Shown: positions 1 through 8,217, counted from the first letter of the stretch. The stretch: DNA of 34,997 nucleotides from Nostoc commune NIES-4072 (GCF_003113895.1 NZ_BDUD01000009.1:1-34997); one strand, 5' to 3'. Made by a program: numbers and translations. The notes: a model not told the origin generated them from the letters alone.

Positions 1-5
1 AACTA
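1..5. repeat. Right copy of 5-bp target-site duplication (AACTA)
   Basis: AACTA at 1-5 matches AACTA at 30144-30148, immediately before the left end of the Tn3-family transposon. A 5-bp duplication is the Tn3-family norm. Joining the window end to its start puts this copy directly after the right inverted repeat, which indicates that the molecule is circular and was opened at the transposon boundary. Confidence 0.85.
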
Positions 6-439
6 GGGGCGAGAACAACAGCTTTTTGGGGTACTCTAAAGGCACTAAGCGCAGTGATAGCTGGTTTTACTTCCACTTGGGGGGTAAGGCTAATGATTTT
101 ACCTCAACAGCGATTCTATGTAAGTCCCCCATTGATGCTATTTCAAGAGCCATGCTGGAATATCTTATCAGGGGCGATGTCCCACCCGAAAGAACAGTTT
201 ATATGGCTATTGATGACATCAAGAGCTTACCACTTGAGCGATTGCGAGACATCAATAATATAGTGGTGGCGTTTGGTAACGATAAAAGCTCTGATGCGAT
301 GGCACAGCGTGTATTAGAACTACTGCCACAGTCCCAAATCAAAAAATCTAAAGCCAGTGATTGGAATCAGCTGCTTATAGTTTATGGGCGACAGTTAAGG
401 CAACAGCAACGCCAGGAAGATGATGAATTAAGTCTTTAA
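2..439 (+). pseudogene. MobV-type relaxase, 3' fragment (TOPRIM-like C-terminal domain)
   Basis: This is the C-terminal part of the mobilisation relaxase whose upstream part lies at 29134-30148. The frame enters from base 2 without a start. With the transposon and one AACTA copy removed, codons read G-T-R-G-E-N-N-S across the junction with no frameshift, so both pieces were one gene. The fragment has the fold order of the DUF3991/TOPRIM tails found on cyanobacterial plasmid relaxases: an LCKSPIDAIS segment, where the family usually has a glutamate (ESPIDA), then a VVAFGNDKSSD segment, where an acidic DxD is usual. Both changed positions are normally metal-binding, so the domain may be catalytically inactive. 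An internal ATG at 26 could allow a 137-aa remnant to be translated, but no convincing ribosome site precedes it. Confidence 0.75.
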
Positions 440-668
440 AAGTCAACGTTCTAGTAGTGAACTGTACAGTCCCTTTTTGTAGTATAAATGTAGCTGTTTG
501 GTACTTCTTTTTGATTCAAGTGAACCAAAGGCACAGTGATGCCTAATAAGTGGAATTCCTAGAATTTCAGAAAAAGAAGAGTTACCTTTTGCAGTAACGA
601 GTATATGCTTTGGCAAGCAGGTTAGATTCGTTGAGTGCTTCAACAGATGAGGAGAATCCAAGAAGTAT

Positions 669-1037
669 ATGTTTAAGGGTGTTCAAGCTGTATTTTTTTT
701 CGTAAATGATGTTGTTGCAGCTGCTCAATGGTACAGCGAGCTTTTAAATATACCAATGAAGTACTTTTATGTAGAAAATGAAATACGGGGAGCATTGATT
801 GATGTTGGCGGCGTTGAAATGTTTTTCCATCTGGCAGATGAAAAAATGCATCCGGGGAATGCGGGTCAAGTAGCCTATTGGCGTGTAGACAACTTTGAGC
901 AAGCATTAGATTATGCTCAAAAGCATGGTGCTAGGCTTTATCGAGGCCCCTTAGTAATTGAGGGACAGCAGGCAATTTGTCAAATGTGTGACCCATTTGG
1001 AAACCTTTTTGGTATGCAGGGTAAAACCAGGGTCTAG
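669..1037 (+). CDS. VOC-fold (glyoxalase/bleomycin-resistance type) protein
   Basis: 122 aa, the normal size for a single vicinal-oxygen-chelate protein made of two beta-alpha-beta-beta-beta modules. The first module starts with the typical FFFVNDVVAAAQWYSELL segment. The second ends with the typical DPFGNLFGMQ segment that carries the last metal-ligand region. Members include glyoxalases, dioxygenases and antibiotic-binding proteins, and the substrate here cannot be told. A purine-rich AAGAAG lies just before the ATG. The gene converges with the SnoaL-like gene, leaving only 16 bp between stops. It is probably cargo unrelated to plasmid maintenance. Confidence 0.8.
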   Translation: MFKGVQAVFFFVNDVVAAAQWYSELLNIPMKYFYVENEIRGALIDVGGVEMFFHLADEKMHPGNAGQVAYWRVDNFEQALDYAQKHGARLYRGPLVIEGQQAICQMCDPFGNLFGMQGKTRV

Positions 1038-1053
1038 GGTATGGCAACTACTT

Positions 1054-1530
1054 TCAGGCTTTCCTAAACAGTTTGGATACAACTCCTTTCAGAATATATG
1101 GTAGTAGCTTCGGAGCGGGTAAGAAAACAATCCCTAACTGCTGCATCAATCCGAGTGCATCGCCTTGCCCCCAATGCTCCACGATCTTTCCATCCTCGAC
1201 TCGATCGATGTGCATGATCGACAAATTGATTTGTTTACCTGTTGGCGGAAGACCTTGAAATTCTCCAAGATGTGTGGCTGTGAATTTTCCATACGTTACA
1301 ACCCTATCGCCTGAAACAATAACCTCATCAAAAATGTGCTGTCCCTGACCGAAGGCTAAATAAAACGACATCCCAAACTGCTTAAACCCTGCCCCGTCCA
1401 ATGGCTCTGCTATACCCCCTAGATGAGCAACAAAGTTTGGAGCCAAAAGCTCTAAGGCTTGCTCCATTTTGTGATCGTCAAAAGCTTTGTAGAACTGGAG
1501 AACGAGGGCTTTGTTTTGTTCAGTCAGCAT
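1054..1530 (-). CDS. SnoaL-like / NTF2-fold protein (ester cyclase family)
   Basis: 158 aa. The N-terminus (NKALVLQFYKAFDDHKMEQALELLAPNFVAH) and the later GLPPTGKQINLSIMHIDRVEDGKIVEHWGQGD region follow the SnoaL-like polyketide-cyclase pattern: a short helical start, then a curved beta sheet with a conserved VEDGKIVEHW strand. The family binds small hydrophobic molecules, and many members have no known substrate. The last 30 residues are extra, basic and hydrophobic. It is encoded on the opposite strand to the VOC gene and ends 16 bp from it. The fold call is firm; the reaction is unknown. Confidence 0.75.
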   Translation of the reverse strand: MLTEQNKALVLQFYKAFDDHKMEQALELLAPNFVAHLGGIAEPLDGAGFKQFGMSFYLAFGQGQHIFDEVIVSGDRVVTYGKFTATHLGEFQGLPPTGKQINLSIMHIDRVEDGKIVEHWGQGDALGLMQQLGIVFLPAPKLLPYILKGVVSKLFRKA

Positions 1531-1637
1531 ACAGAATTTCGTTTTGAACTAGATTGTAACGCGGTGATTACGAGAACTTAACCGGGCAGAAAGCCGACTT
1601 GAAAACACTACCTCAGCGATCGCACTTTAACCGAGTT

Positions 1638-1663
1638 CCCAACAAACAATTCCGTTTGTTGGG
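1638..1663. other. Inverted repeat downstream of primase gene
   Basis: CCCAACAAAC (1638-1647) and GTTTGTTGGG (1654-1663) are perfect 10-bp arms around a 6-base loop. No T-run follows on either strand, so this is a dyad or RNA hairpin rather than a textbook terminator. Confidence 0.45.
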
Positions 1664-1722
1664 GTAAATATAGCGAACGGCGGATACCCTTAAGTAGTTT
1701 ATTTATAAAACAGTGAGCTAAC

Positions 1723-1746
1723 GGGTGGCAGTGACCACCCATTTTT
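1723..1746. terminator. Possible terminator past the primase stop
   Basis: GGGTGG (1723-1728) pairs with CCACCC (1735-1740) and is followed on the plus strand by ATTTTTA. It sits just beyond the minus-strand primase stop. The T-run favours stopping plus-strand transcription, but the short GC stem could also slow transcription out of the primase gene. Confidence 0.35.
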
Positions 1747-4700
1747 ATGAGCCAAAGTGAACCTCCCTCTCGGCGGCTGGTACTAGCATCTCAAGTTGCG
1801 CGAATTCACCCAAGGTCAAGAACCCGTGCAGTTCCAAATAAGAAGTGATCTCCATTTCGCTCAGAATCTCTTTAACCACCTCCCAACTTGGATTAGGGGA
1901 TTCCAAGATACAAGCGATCGCTTCTGAGGCTAAAACCTTGGAATCTTCGGAAGATTGCACCGACTCGGATTCACCCGCACCACTTTCTAGCTGTTCCGCA
2001 CCAGTGACGCATGAGTTTTCCATGCTCTGTAAGGGTTCCGCACCACTTTCTAGCTTTTCCGCACCAGTGACGCATGAGTTTTCCATGCTCTGTAAGGGTT
2101 CCGCACCACTTTCTAGCTTTTCCGCACCAGTGACGCAAGGTTCGCCGCAGCAGTTTTCCATATCTAGCAAGGGTTCCGCACCACCCGCACCAACTTGGGG
2201 GGTATATTCTTCTTTTTCCATTGGCTCAGTCAGAAGATTTAATTTCATTTCTGACTCTTTTCCAGTGTTTTCTGTGAAATCTGATAAAGTGGTGCGGGTG
2301 GTGCGGAAGTCTTGATTTTGCGTGGTTTCTGGTGCGGTCAGTGGTGCGGAAGTGGTGCGGGTAGAGCCTAAAGTGGTGCGGGTAGCTGACAAAATTCCAA
2401 TGCCTTTGAGTATTGGGATGTTCCTTTTTGAAACTTCACAGTACTTAGTCCCTTTGACCGCTTTCGGAAACAGTTGGGAGATGCGGGGAATGATTTGGTT
2501 GATGCCCTTCACGTTTTTATCACTGGGGCGGGCTTGGTCGATCCATGATCTGCGGTTGCTCTCATCTATAGTGAGTGTGCCGTTTTGGGTGTACCACATC
2601 TCTAACATTGACCATAAAGCCCGTGCGGTAATCTCTCCCCCTTCTAGATAACCTATGTTGTTATCTTCTAGGAATTGAAATAAATGATTGTTGTCTTTTT
2701 GAACATTACGGAAGGCATCAGTTGTACATTCGTAGTCAATGCCTTCTTCGATAAGTTTGTTAAGAGCCTCTAACATTTTATTTAGAAATGCTGGGGCTAC
2801 TTTCGTTCTAACAAACTCTGAATCATCAGCAAAACGGGAGTCGGCTTGTAATTCGTTTGGGTTGTTGGGGTCGGGATTTTTTACAAATGTTTTTAGAAAC
2901 TCCAAAACTGCGATTCTATCTTGAGTAGCTTGCATTACTCCTTGCAATGGTGGCGTTTCATTTAAGTTGAAAATGCCTGGTGCGTTCGGGGTAAATTCAA
3001 TATGGTCTTTGCCTTTCCGCTCACAATGTAACTTGTTACCTGTGACAAATAATTTCAGACTTTGTATTCTATCAAGTCTGCAAGTTTGTGGGTTTTCTGA
3101 TGCCCAATTAAGCCTAGAATGCATTAGTGGTGCGAGTCCAAACTTTCTGCCCTCATCGTAAGCTTGGAAGTCAGATAGAGATATGCTGGTTATCCCAGTC
3201 TCTCCATAAATAATAGATACACATTTGCGAATCGCATCTTTACCGTTTGACCCTAGCCCCACCGCCAGTAATGCTTTCGCTTCTCTTCCTCTAACCTTTC
3301 TAACAGTTTGGAGGTCAAGGGATGCAGCAAGATTCCGTAAAAGAACTTCTTGCTGTGGCTTATCTAAGCAAGCGAGTAAGCGCTCACAATCTGTACTATC
3401 AGCGTTGGGGTCGTACTCTATTAATGGCTCATAAATAAAGTAATCTTCGGGGGTATGTGGGGATAGCGTTATAGTGAAATTCTTACCATTCCAAACGGTT
3501 CTAACGATTCCATTAATGCAGTTTACCCCTGGTGGATTGATTAATTCTGGGTCAATTCCTGTTAGCATCTTTGCCCATTCAAGAATCTTTTTTACCCAAC
3601 TGGGTGAAGTATAAGGATAAGATTTTTTACCTTGTTCATTCTCAACCACAAAGGAATTACAAAATTTGGCTATTCGTCTGCGCTCTGTGTCATCGGGAGA
3701 GTGTTTGTAGTGGTTGCCAGTATGCCAGTAGAGCTTATCAGCAGCACAAATCCAGGGTTTATCCCCGTAGAGAGCTTGAAAGGCTTGTTGGATAAAGCTT
3801 ACAACTGGATTTTGGTCATCATCATCATCATCGATGACATTTACCTCTGCCTGAAGATGACGCTGGTTTACGGCTGCGTGGATCTCCTCTTCCAGCTTTC
3901 TGATAAATTCTGGTACTTCCATCTGCCCCAAGATTTCTCTGATATCACTTGACTTATATGGTAAATCGGGGCAGATGTCATGAGGGTTAATTCCAATAAG
4001 TGCAATCCCTACCTCGGCGGCGCAGTCCTGGCAGGTCTGGAGTTTCTTCAGTCCAGTGTCGTCTGGGTCATGTAGAAAAACGATTAATCCTATGCCTGAA
4101 TCCTTGATAAGTTGGTATTCTGGCAGGATTGATTTTTTGTCCCAGGCACTACCTTGGAAGGTAAATCCAGCAAGCCCATGCTCTCGACCAACTTCTACGC
4201 ACCCCTCCCCTTCGTGTTGGAGTAGTGCCGGGGTTCCTTGTACAGATTTACTAGCAGCTAGCGCTTCATCAATGCGGTAAGCTTTCCAGGGTTCATCCCC
4301 TTTTCTCATCTCTGGAGTGCCATCTGGAAGCCTGTGCCATTGGCGGAAGGATTTATCTTTTCCCTTCTCTTTGATGTAATCTGCCCATTCATAGCGAATT
4401 ACCCATTGAGTTTGTGAGTAAGGATAGATTGTTTGTGTTGCATTCCCTGGTATTCCCTTTGGGAGCTTGCAAGTTATGTTTTGAGTTTGGGGTATGTCAG
4501 TCACCGCTTGGGTCAACATCACCAGTGCTAATTCACCATCTGGAATTGGCGCACTTTTGGGCAAGATTCTCTTGGGCTTCGCTGCCAAACGGTTTAGGGA
4601 TGGAGTGTAATTAGCCCCTGTTCTTTCTGCCACCACTTCAGCCCAAGGTTTAATCGCCTCTCTGATGTCCTTACACTCACAATTATTGAAGCATCTGTAC

Positions 4701-5020
4701 TTCCCGGTTTCTGGGACAATAGATAAGTCATTACCGCCACAAACTGGACAAATAAACTTATTTTTAGCTTTGGACGGTTCTAGCTGATCTTGAAAATTTC
4801 GGATGTCAAATTTTTCAAATGCCTGTTGAGTTCTTGAGGCATTAGTTTTTTGTGGTGTATCGAACAGGTGTTTATTTTCTACACTGGCAGTTTTGGTATT
4901 ACGTGCTGCTAACTCTTGCTCCCCTGTGACTGACTGTGCTATTTTAAGCGGCTCAGAAATATTCGGCGTTGCGCCATGATCTAACAGTCCGGGCGCACTT
5001 TGCATTTCTAGCGTATTCAT
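1745..5020 (-). CDS. Plasmid replication primase-helicase (zinc finger, TOPRIM, SF3 helicase)
   Basis: About 1091 aa from the start chosen here. That ATG has GGAG eight bases upstream, whereas the open frame extends 55 codons further without a good ribosome site. A zinc-binding motif (CPVCGGND then CFNNCEC) lies near residues 91-117. It is followed by a DUF3854/TOPRIM-like segment with an HEGEGCVE acidic motif (about 270) and LHDPDDTG (about 318). A poly-Asp linker precedes a D5-type N-terminal region and an SF3 helicase core with Walker A GLGSNGKD (about 588-595), where Asp stands in the usual Ser/Thr place. Such proteins make primers and unwind DNA at plasmid origins in cyanobacteria. The C-terminal 150 residues are low-complexity repeats (RTT, SAP, GAE) encoded by an iteron-like DNA array. 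No other replication initiator is recognisable on the plasmid. Confidence 0.85.
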   Translation of the reverse strand: MNTLEMQSAPGLLDHGATPNISEPLKIAQSVTGEQELAARNTKTASVENKHLFDTPQKTNASRTQQAFEKFDIRNFQDQLEPSKAKNKFICPVCGGNDLSIVPETGKYRCFNNCECKDIREAIKPWAEVVAERTGANYTPSLNRLAAKPKRILPKSAPIPDGELALVMLTQAVTDIPQTQNITCKLPKGIPGNATQTIYPYSQTQWVIRYEWADYIKEKGKDKSFRQWHRLPDGTPEMRKGDEPWKAYRIDEALAASKSVQGTPALLQHEGEGCVEVGREHGLAGFTFQGSAWDKKSILPEYQLIKDSGIGLIVFLHDPDDTGLKKLQTCQDCAAEVGIALIGINPHDICPDLPYKSSDIREILGQMEVPEFIRKLEEEIHAAVNQRHLQAEVNVIDDDDDDQNPVVSFIQQAFQALYGDKPWICAADKLYWHTGNHYKHSPDDTERRRIAKFCNSFVVENEQGKKSYPYTSPSWVKKILEWAKMLTGIDPELINPPGVNCINGIVRTVWNGKNFTITLSPHTPEDYFIYEPLIEYDPNADSTDCERLLACLDKPQQEVLLRNLAASLDLQTVRKVRGREAKALLAVGLGSNGKDAIRKCVSIIYGETGITSISLSDFQAYDEGRKFGLAPLMHSRLNWASENPQTCRLDRIQSLKLFVTGNKLHCERKGKDHIEFTPNAPGIFNLNETPPLQGVMQATQDRIAVLEFLKTFVKNPDPNNPNELQADSRFADDSEFVRTKVAPAFLNKMLEALNKLIEEGIDYECTTDAFRNVQKDNNHLFQFLEDNNIGYLEGGEITARALWSMLEMWYTQNGTLTIDESNRRSWIDQARPSDKNVKGINQIIPRISQLFPKAVKGTKYCEVSKRNIPILKGIGILSATRTTLGSTRTTSAPLTAPETTQNQDFRTTRTTLSDFTENTGKESEMKLNLLTEPMEKEEYTPQVGAGGAEPLLDMENCCGEPCVTGAEKLESGAEPLQSMENSCVTGAEKLESGAEPLQSMENSCVTGAEQLESGAGESESVQSSEDSKVLASEAIACILESPNPSWEVVKEILSEMEITSYLELHGFLTLGEFAQLEMLVPAAEREVHFGS
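1975..2381. repeat. 14-copy CCGCACCAC word array inside the primase gene (possible origin iterons)
   Basis: The word CCGCACCA(C/G/A) occurs on the plus strand at 1975, 1996, 2038, 2059, 2101, 2122, 2176 and 2185. Its reverse complement TGGTGCGG occurs at 2289, 2298, 2330, 2341, 2352 and 2373. Part of the first group lies in a 63-bp tandem repeat (2038 to 2101 to 2164). In the gene the word is read as RTT, as SAP/TAP, and, in the opposite orientation, as GAE. DNA identity is therefore kept while the encoded peptide changes. Confidence 0.75.
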
Positions 5021-5305
5021 TTGTACTACTCCATGTTTTTTTTGTGTTTTTTGGAGTAGTTCTTTGCCGTTGTCGCCGCGTTCTGTTAGGTTAGAAGGTG
5101 AACAATTATAAAAACTAATCTGGTTGTAGTTTTTGTTGACTATTCGTGAACGACGGCAAATCGTTCTTGGTGTTCGCCTCATCATCTAACTGAGCGCACC
5201 CGAAGCAGCAAGAGCTACTCCTTTTTTTTGTACTCAAGCAGTTTGAATGCTTGGGTATTTTCTTTGATGCAATGGGCGAGGGTTTGTATCCACCCACGCA
5301 ATAAC

Positions 5306-5488
5306 TCATGCTTTATCGCCTGGTTTTAAATCTTCCGATCGCTCAAGAAGCGATTTTTTGACTATTGCGCTTACTAGTTGCGGGATGGTTCGGAATTCCG
5401 ATTCAGCCCATCGCCGCAGTTGTTCATACTCCTCCGGGTCAAAACTAATAGTTGTTCTGGGTCGTTTCGTAGCCATTAATAACATCAC
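5306..5488 (-). CDS. Small ribbon-helix-helix (CopG/Arc-type) DNA-binding protein
   Basis: 56-60 aa. RTTISFDPEEYEQLRRWAESEFRTIPQLVSAIVKKSLLE is a ribbon strand followed by two helices, as in CopG/Arc repressors. Possible starts are GTG at 5488 and ATGs at 5485 and 5476, and the last gives MATKRPRTT. It sits between the primase, which it precedes on the same strand, and the divergent actin operon. The start region overlaps an ACATCACTTGTC word found three times in the intergenic DNA, so autoregulation and control of both flanking operons are likely. It could be a copy-control repressor or a partition adaptor. Confidence 0.75.
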   Translation of the reverse strand: MMLLMATKRPRTTISFDPEEYEQLRRWAESEFRTIPQLVSAIVKKSLLERSEDLKPGDKA

Positions 5489-5573
5489 TTGTCCATTTGA
5501 TAGACATTATGAGCTACTAATATCTATCTTTTAAAATTACATCACTTATGTACTATATTGACAAGTGATGTAC
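5482..5573. promoter_or_regulatory. Operator-like repeats between the RHH gene and the actin operon
   Basis: ACATCACTTGTC (5482-5493), ACATCACTTATGTAC (5539-5553) and the inverted GACAAGTGATGTAC (5560-5573) share the core ACATCACTT. The last two face each other. The intergenic region is AT-rich and lies between divergent genes, so this is a plausible operator, or a small centromere, for a ribbon-helix-helix protein encoded on either side. Confidence 0.6.
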
Positions 5574-5750
5574 TTGTAGATTAATATAGCATTAACACGG
5601 TCAAGGAACCCACAAGTGGCAAAGAAGCCCACGGATGGAAGCGGATAACAGACCCCGTAATTCGGATAGAACAGTAACCGCAGATATCCAAAGCTTTTTC
5701 ACCATAAAGGTTTTACGAAAAATTCAAACAAATTTAAGGACTTCAATCAG

Positions 5751-6776
5751 ATGGTAGATTTGGCATTAAGTCCCACTGTTGGGATTCTAGCCCCATCGTT
5801 GACCCCTGCTTCTTGGGATTGTGGTAACGGGTATTCTAAACTACATTTTCCCCAAGGAGAGATACTTATTCCCTCCTACTTTAAACAAGTCATTGAAACG
5901 GACTCTAACGACTACGAAAGCTTAGGAAACGGTGCGGTAGTCGAATATCTTCAAGGCGAACGCTCTGATCTATCTGGCTCTAAGTGGTTGATTGGAGAGA
6001 CTGCCGAAATCTACTGTAAGCAGTCATTTGGACGCATTGTTGATGACTTCAAAAACAAGATTACTTATGGGCTGCAAATGCTCTTAGGTGCAATTGCTCA
6101 AACTCCTAGACAGCAGAGCTATAACTTGTTTTTAGTCGCTTCATTGCATGACTCTCAAGCCTTTGCCCATGATCTAAAGAAAGCCTTGCAAGGTAAGCAC
6201 ATTGTCAAGTTTGATGGCAAAGACATTGTAAACGTTGATATCACCTGTCAAATAACAGAGGAAGGTGTAGGAGCATTGTTAGTTTCCCGCGCCCCTGGTC
6301 AGCAGAAAGTCGCGCTCATTGACCTGGGGCATGGAACTACGATCACCTCAATATTTGAAGGCAACAAACTATTACAAAATAGTCGCAAGATTGACACAGT
6401 AGGCGTTCACCATCTTTGTGAGACGATAGCGAATAACCTCCAAACCCGTCGCCACCTTGGTAAACCAGCTAACCCTCATCTGATCCGAGAGGGGATGAGC
6501 AAGAACTTTGTTTATGGAACCACCAATTGGGAGTTTTCAAGCATTTACTCATCAGAACTCAAGGGATGGCTTGCATCTTGTTTAGTCCCTGCGTGGAAGC
6601 ATTTGCAATCCCGCGCTGATGACCTGGATGCTATTTACCTTGTGGGTGGTGGTGCAATGCTGCCATCGGTTAGTGCAATCGCATCTAGGCAAGGAATTGC
6701 ACAGATTCATAATTCCCAGACTGCCAATGCAATTGGGTTACTGAAATTAGCTGTTGCATCACTAAAGAAGGTTTAA
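5751..6776 (+). CDS. Actin-like ATPase of the ParM/StbA/Alp type
   Basis: 341 aa, the usual size for plasmid actins. The phosphate-1 loop is WDCGNGYSKLHF near residue 24, the phosphate-2 region is ALIDLGHGTTITSIF near 190, and the adenosine loop is IYLVGGGAML near 297. This order defines the actin/Hsp70 ATPase fold. Plasmid members polymerise and push or pull DNA during segregation. AAGGA lies upstream of the ATG. The next gene, only 3 bp on, encodes a small ribbon-helix-helix protein, as expected for a ParM-ParR pair. The downstream membrane proteins and coupling-type ATPase are not part of classical ParMRC. The fold is secure; whether its role is segregation or DNA transfer is inferred. Confidence 0.85.
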   Translation: MVDLALSPTVGILAPSLTPASWDCGNGYSKLHFPQGEILIPSYFKQVIETDSNDYESLGNGAVVEYLQGERSDLSGSKWLIGETAEIYCKQSFGRIVDDFKNKITYGLQMLLGAIAQTPRQQSYNLFLVASLHDSQAFAHDLKKALQGKHIVKFDGKDIVNVDITCQITEEGVGALLVSRAPGQQKVALIDLGHGTTITSIFEGNKLLQNSRKIDTVGVHHLCETIANNLQTRRHLGKPANPHLIREGMSKNFVYGTTNWEFSSIYSSELKGWLASCLVPAWKHLQSRADDLDAIYLVGGGAMLPSVSAIASRQGIAQIHNSQTANAIGLLKLAVASLKKV

Positions 6777-6779
6777 TTC

Positions 6780-7010
6780 ATGGCGAAAGATAACCGGGTT
6801 TGCATCCCCAAAGATTTGATTGACCCCGTAAAGGCTGAGGCGGAAAAACTGCTTCTCACCGATGACCTGACCTCTGCTGTGACTTGGATTTTAAGGGCTT
6901 ACTTTCGAGAGAAAAATTCACTTTGCTGTCAGCACAAGCAACAACCTGCTCTAACTGAGCAGTCCCAACCCGACAGCTTAAGTAACTTTGAGGATTTGTT
7001 CGTAGCGTAA
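6780..7010 (+). CDS. ParR-like ribbon-helix-helix adaptor (76 aa)
   Basis: The N-terminal half (NRVCIPKDLIDPVKAEAEKL then DLTSAVTWILRAYFRE) reads as a beta ribbon with two helices, the fold of ParR and other small partition adaptors. The C-terminal third is a polar, Gln/Ser-rich tail ending in an acidic-hydrophobic segment, the kind of region that contacts ParM filaments in R1 ParR. The start is 3 bp after the actin stop, so the two are co-translated. Candidate DNA targets are the operator-like repeats at 5482-5573 and the 11-bp array at 26935-27162. The role comes from fold plus position; sequence similarity to known ParR was not tested. Confidence 0.65.
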   Translation: MAKDNRVCIPKDLIDPVKAEAEKLLLTDDLTSAVTWILRAYFREKNSLCCQHKQQPALTEQSQPDSLSNFEDLFVA

Positions 7011-7012
7011 CC

Positions 7013-7228
7013 ATGAAACCAAACAAAACACTAGGGCTTACTGTTGCTGCCCTTGGCTTTTTAGCCCTCGGCTACTTTGGAGTCCAGCACTTCGGTAAAA
7101 ACAATATGTTTACCACCGCCGCAGCTGTGGGAGGTGCAGGGGCTATCAGCTATGTACTTCAGAAACCGAGTCAACCAGAAGCCCCAGCCGCACCAATCAA
7201 AACCCAAAGGAGAAGAAACAAGTCATGA
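7013..7228 (+). CDS. Small membrane protein with basic tail
   Basis: 71 aa. It has two hydrophobic stretches (about residues 8-24 and 34-49), then a Pro/Ala-rich linker and a basic end (TQRRRNKS). It starts 2 bp after the ParR-like gene and overlaps the next gene by 4 bp (ATGA), so it belongs to the same operon. I do not recognise a family. A membrane anchor for the actin/adaptor complex or the downstream ATPase would fit the context but is inference. Confidence 0.6.
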   Translation: MKPNKTLGLTVAALGFLALGYFGVQHFGKNNMFTTAAAVGGAGAISYVLQKPSQPEAPAAPIKTQRRRNKS

Positions 7229-7500
7229 GCGACCAAGATACCCAAAAGACACAACCATCACTAACAACAACCGAAATCATGACCATCATCCTGGGTTGCG
7301 AACAAACTCTTAGATTTGTGCAAGCATCCCCAAATTACAAACAGATTGAAGCATCGGAGCGGTTCAGTACATCGAATGACCTAAAAATGGGCGATGCCGT
7401 TCAAGCCTTGATGGAGATTCACGAAGCGATTCTAAATATCGAGTTTTATTCGCAAGTTGAGGGACAAACTTATGCTTTCAATGACAGCCTTACAGCGTAA
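7225..7500 (+). CDS. Unknown 91-aa helical protein
   Basis: It starts within an ATGA overlap with the preceding membrane-protein gene, which argues for real translation. The protein is polar and mostly helical by eye, with no cysteines beyond one, no membrane segment and no motif I recognise. It is the fourth gene of the actin operon. Confidence 0.6.
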   Translation: MSDQDTQKTQPSLTTTEIMTIILGCEQTLRFVQASPNYKQIEASERFSTSNDLKMGDAVQALMEIHEAILNIEFYSQVEGQTYAFNDSLTA

Positions 7501-7666
7501 CCACCTGTACCAATTCCGTGGTCAACAACTCCGCTACAGCCATCGGTCTAATTGTCGAGTCAATGCGCCTTTTGTATTCAATGACTCCAAGGGCAGAAGA
7601 AAAGAATTAAGCCAAAACCAAGTCCAGACGGAGGTTTTTGAACTTGTTGAGTTTTGTGAGAACTGA
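7472..7666 (+). CDS. Unknown 64-aa basic protein
   Basis: The ATG at 7472 has GAGGG eight bases upstream and overlaps the end of the previous gene by 29 bp in another frame. The product is short and basic with several aromatic residues (HLYQFRGQQLRYSHRSNCRV), suggesting a small beta-rich or nucleic-acid-binding protein. A downstream ATG at 7481 is the alternative start. Function unknown. Confidence 0.5.
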   Translation: MLSMTALQRNHLYQFRGQQLRYSHRSNCRVNAPFVFNDSKGRRKELSQNQVQTEVFELVEFCEN

Positions 7667-7761
7667 TGATGAAGCGATCGCACCTGCCGGCAAGCTTGGC
7701 GATCGCCTAATCAGGATGTATCTCGATACGCAAAACGAAAAGTACACAAGGATTCTAACAA

Positions 7762-8205
7762 ATGACACTTGATTACAGAAATCCCAACGATTGGGGACGT
7801 TCACCTCTAACTGACCGCGCTTTGAGATTAGAGCAATTCAAAGCGGAAAATCCTGAACAGTGGGCAGCAATGATTTCGGCAGATATTGAGGCACTTTCCA
7901 CACCAATATTCGAGAGTGAAGATTACCCACCCTTCACAGGAACCGAATTTCTAGCAACTCATTCAACCATTGATGACCATCCATACTCTGCTGCATTTGG
8001 TCAATTCTTGGGTAATGGGATTGACGCGGATATTGCAAATACCTTGGCGTTTGGCTCTAAGCGATTTGATTTAATCTCTGATGATTTTGACGACCCCATA
8101 AGGCAACTGGCAACGAGAATCTATAGCCGATTTGAAGAGATGGGCTATTGGGATGAATTGCCCCTAGAGCCGAGTGATATCGACTACGACTTAATACCTT
8201 ATTAG
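7762..8205 (+). CDS. Unknown 147-aa acidic protein
   Basis: Soluble, strongly acidic, rich in Asp and aromatic residues, ending in an Asp/Tyr-rich tail (EPSDIDYDLIPY). There are no membrane segments and no recognisable catalytic motif. It is separated from the gene before it by 95 bp containing two HIP1 sites, and from the next gene by 12 bp that include AGGAG. An operon role with the coiled-coil and membrane proteins downstream is likely; a specific role cannot be given. Confidence 0.65.
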   Translation: MTLDYRNPNDWGRSPLTDRALRLEQFKAENPEQWAAMISADIEALSTPIFESEDYPPFTGTEFLATHSTIDDHPYSAAFGQFLGNGIDADIANTLAFGSKRFDLISDDFDDPIRQLATRIYSRFEEMGYWDELPLEPSDIDYDLIPY

Positions 8206-8217
8206 GAGAATAACGCA

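Noticed and set aside
443..661. Minus-strand 72-codon frame after the relaxase fragment
   Set aside because: No ribosome site, no recognisable family and low-complexity residue use; probably non-coding.
1845..2651. Long plus-strand frames opposite the primase 3' part
   Set aside because: They are antisense shadows created by the repeat array in the real gene.
5021..5185. 55-codon N-terminal extension of the primase
   Set aside because: The internal ATG at 5020 has a clear GGAG site; the extension has none and reads as basic, unstructured sequence.
5115..5309. 64-codon minus-strand frame that overlaps the RHH stop by ATGA
   Set aside because: The overlap looks like coupling, but there is no ribosome site and no family, and it runs into the non-coding extension of the primase frame.
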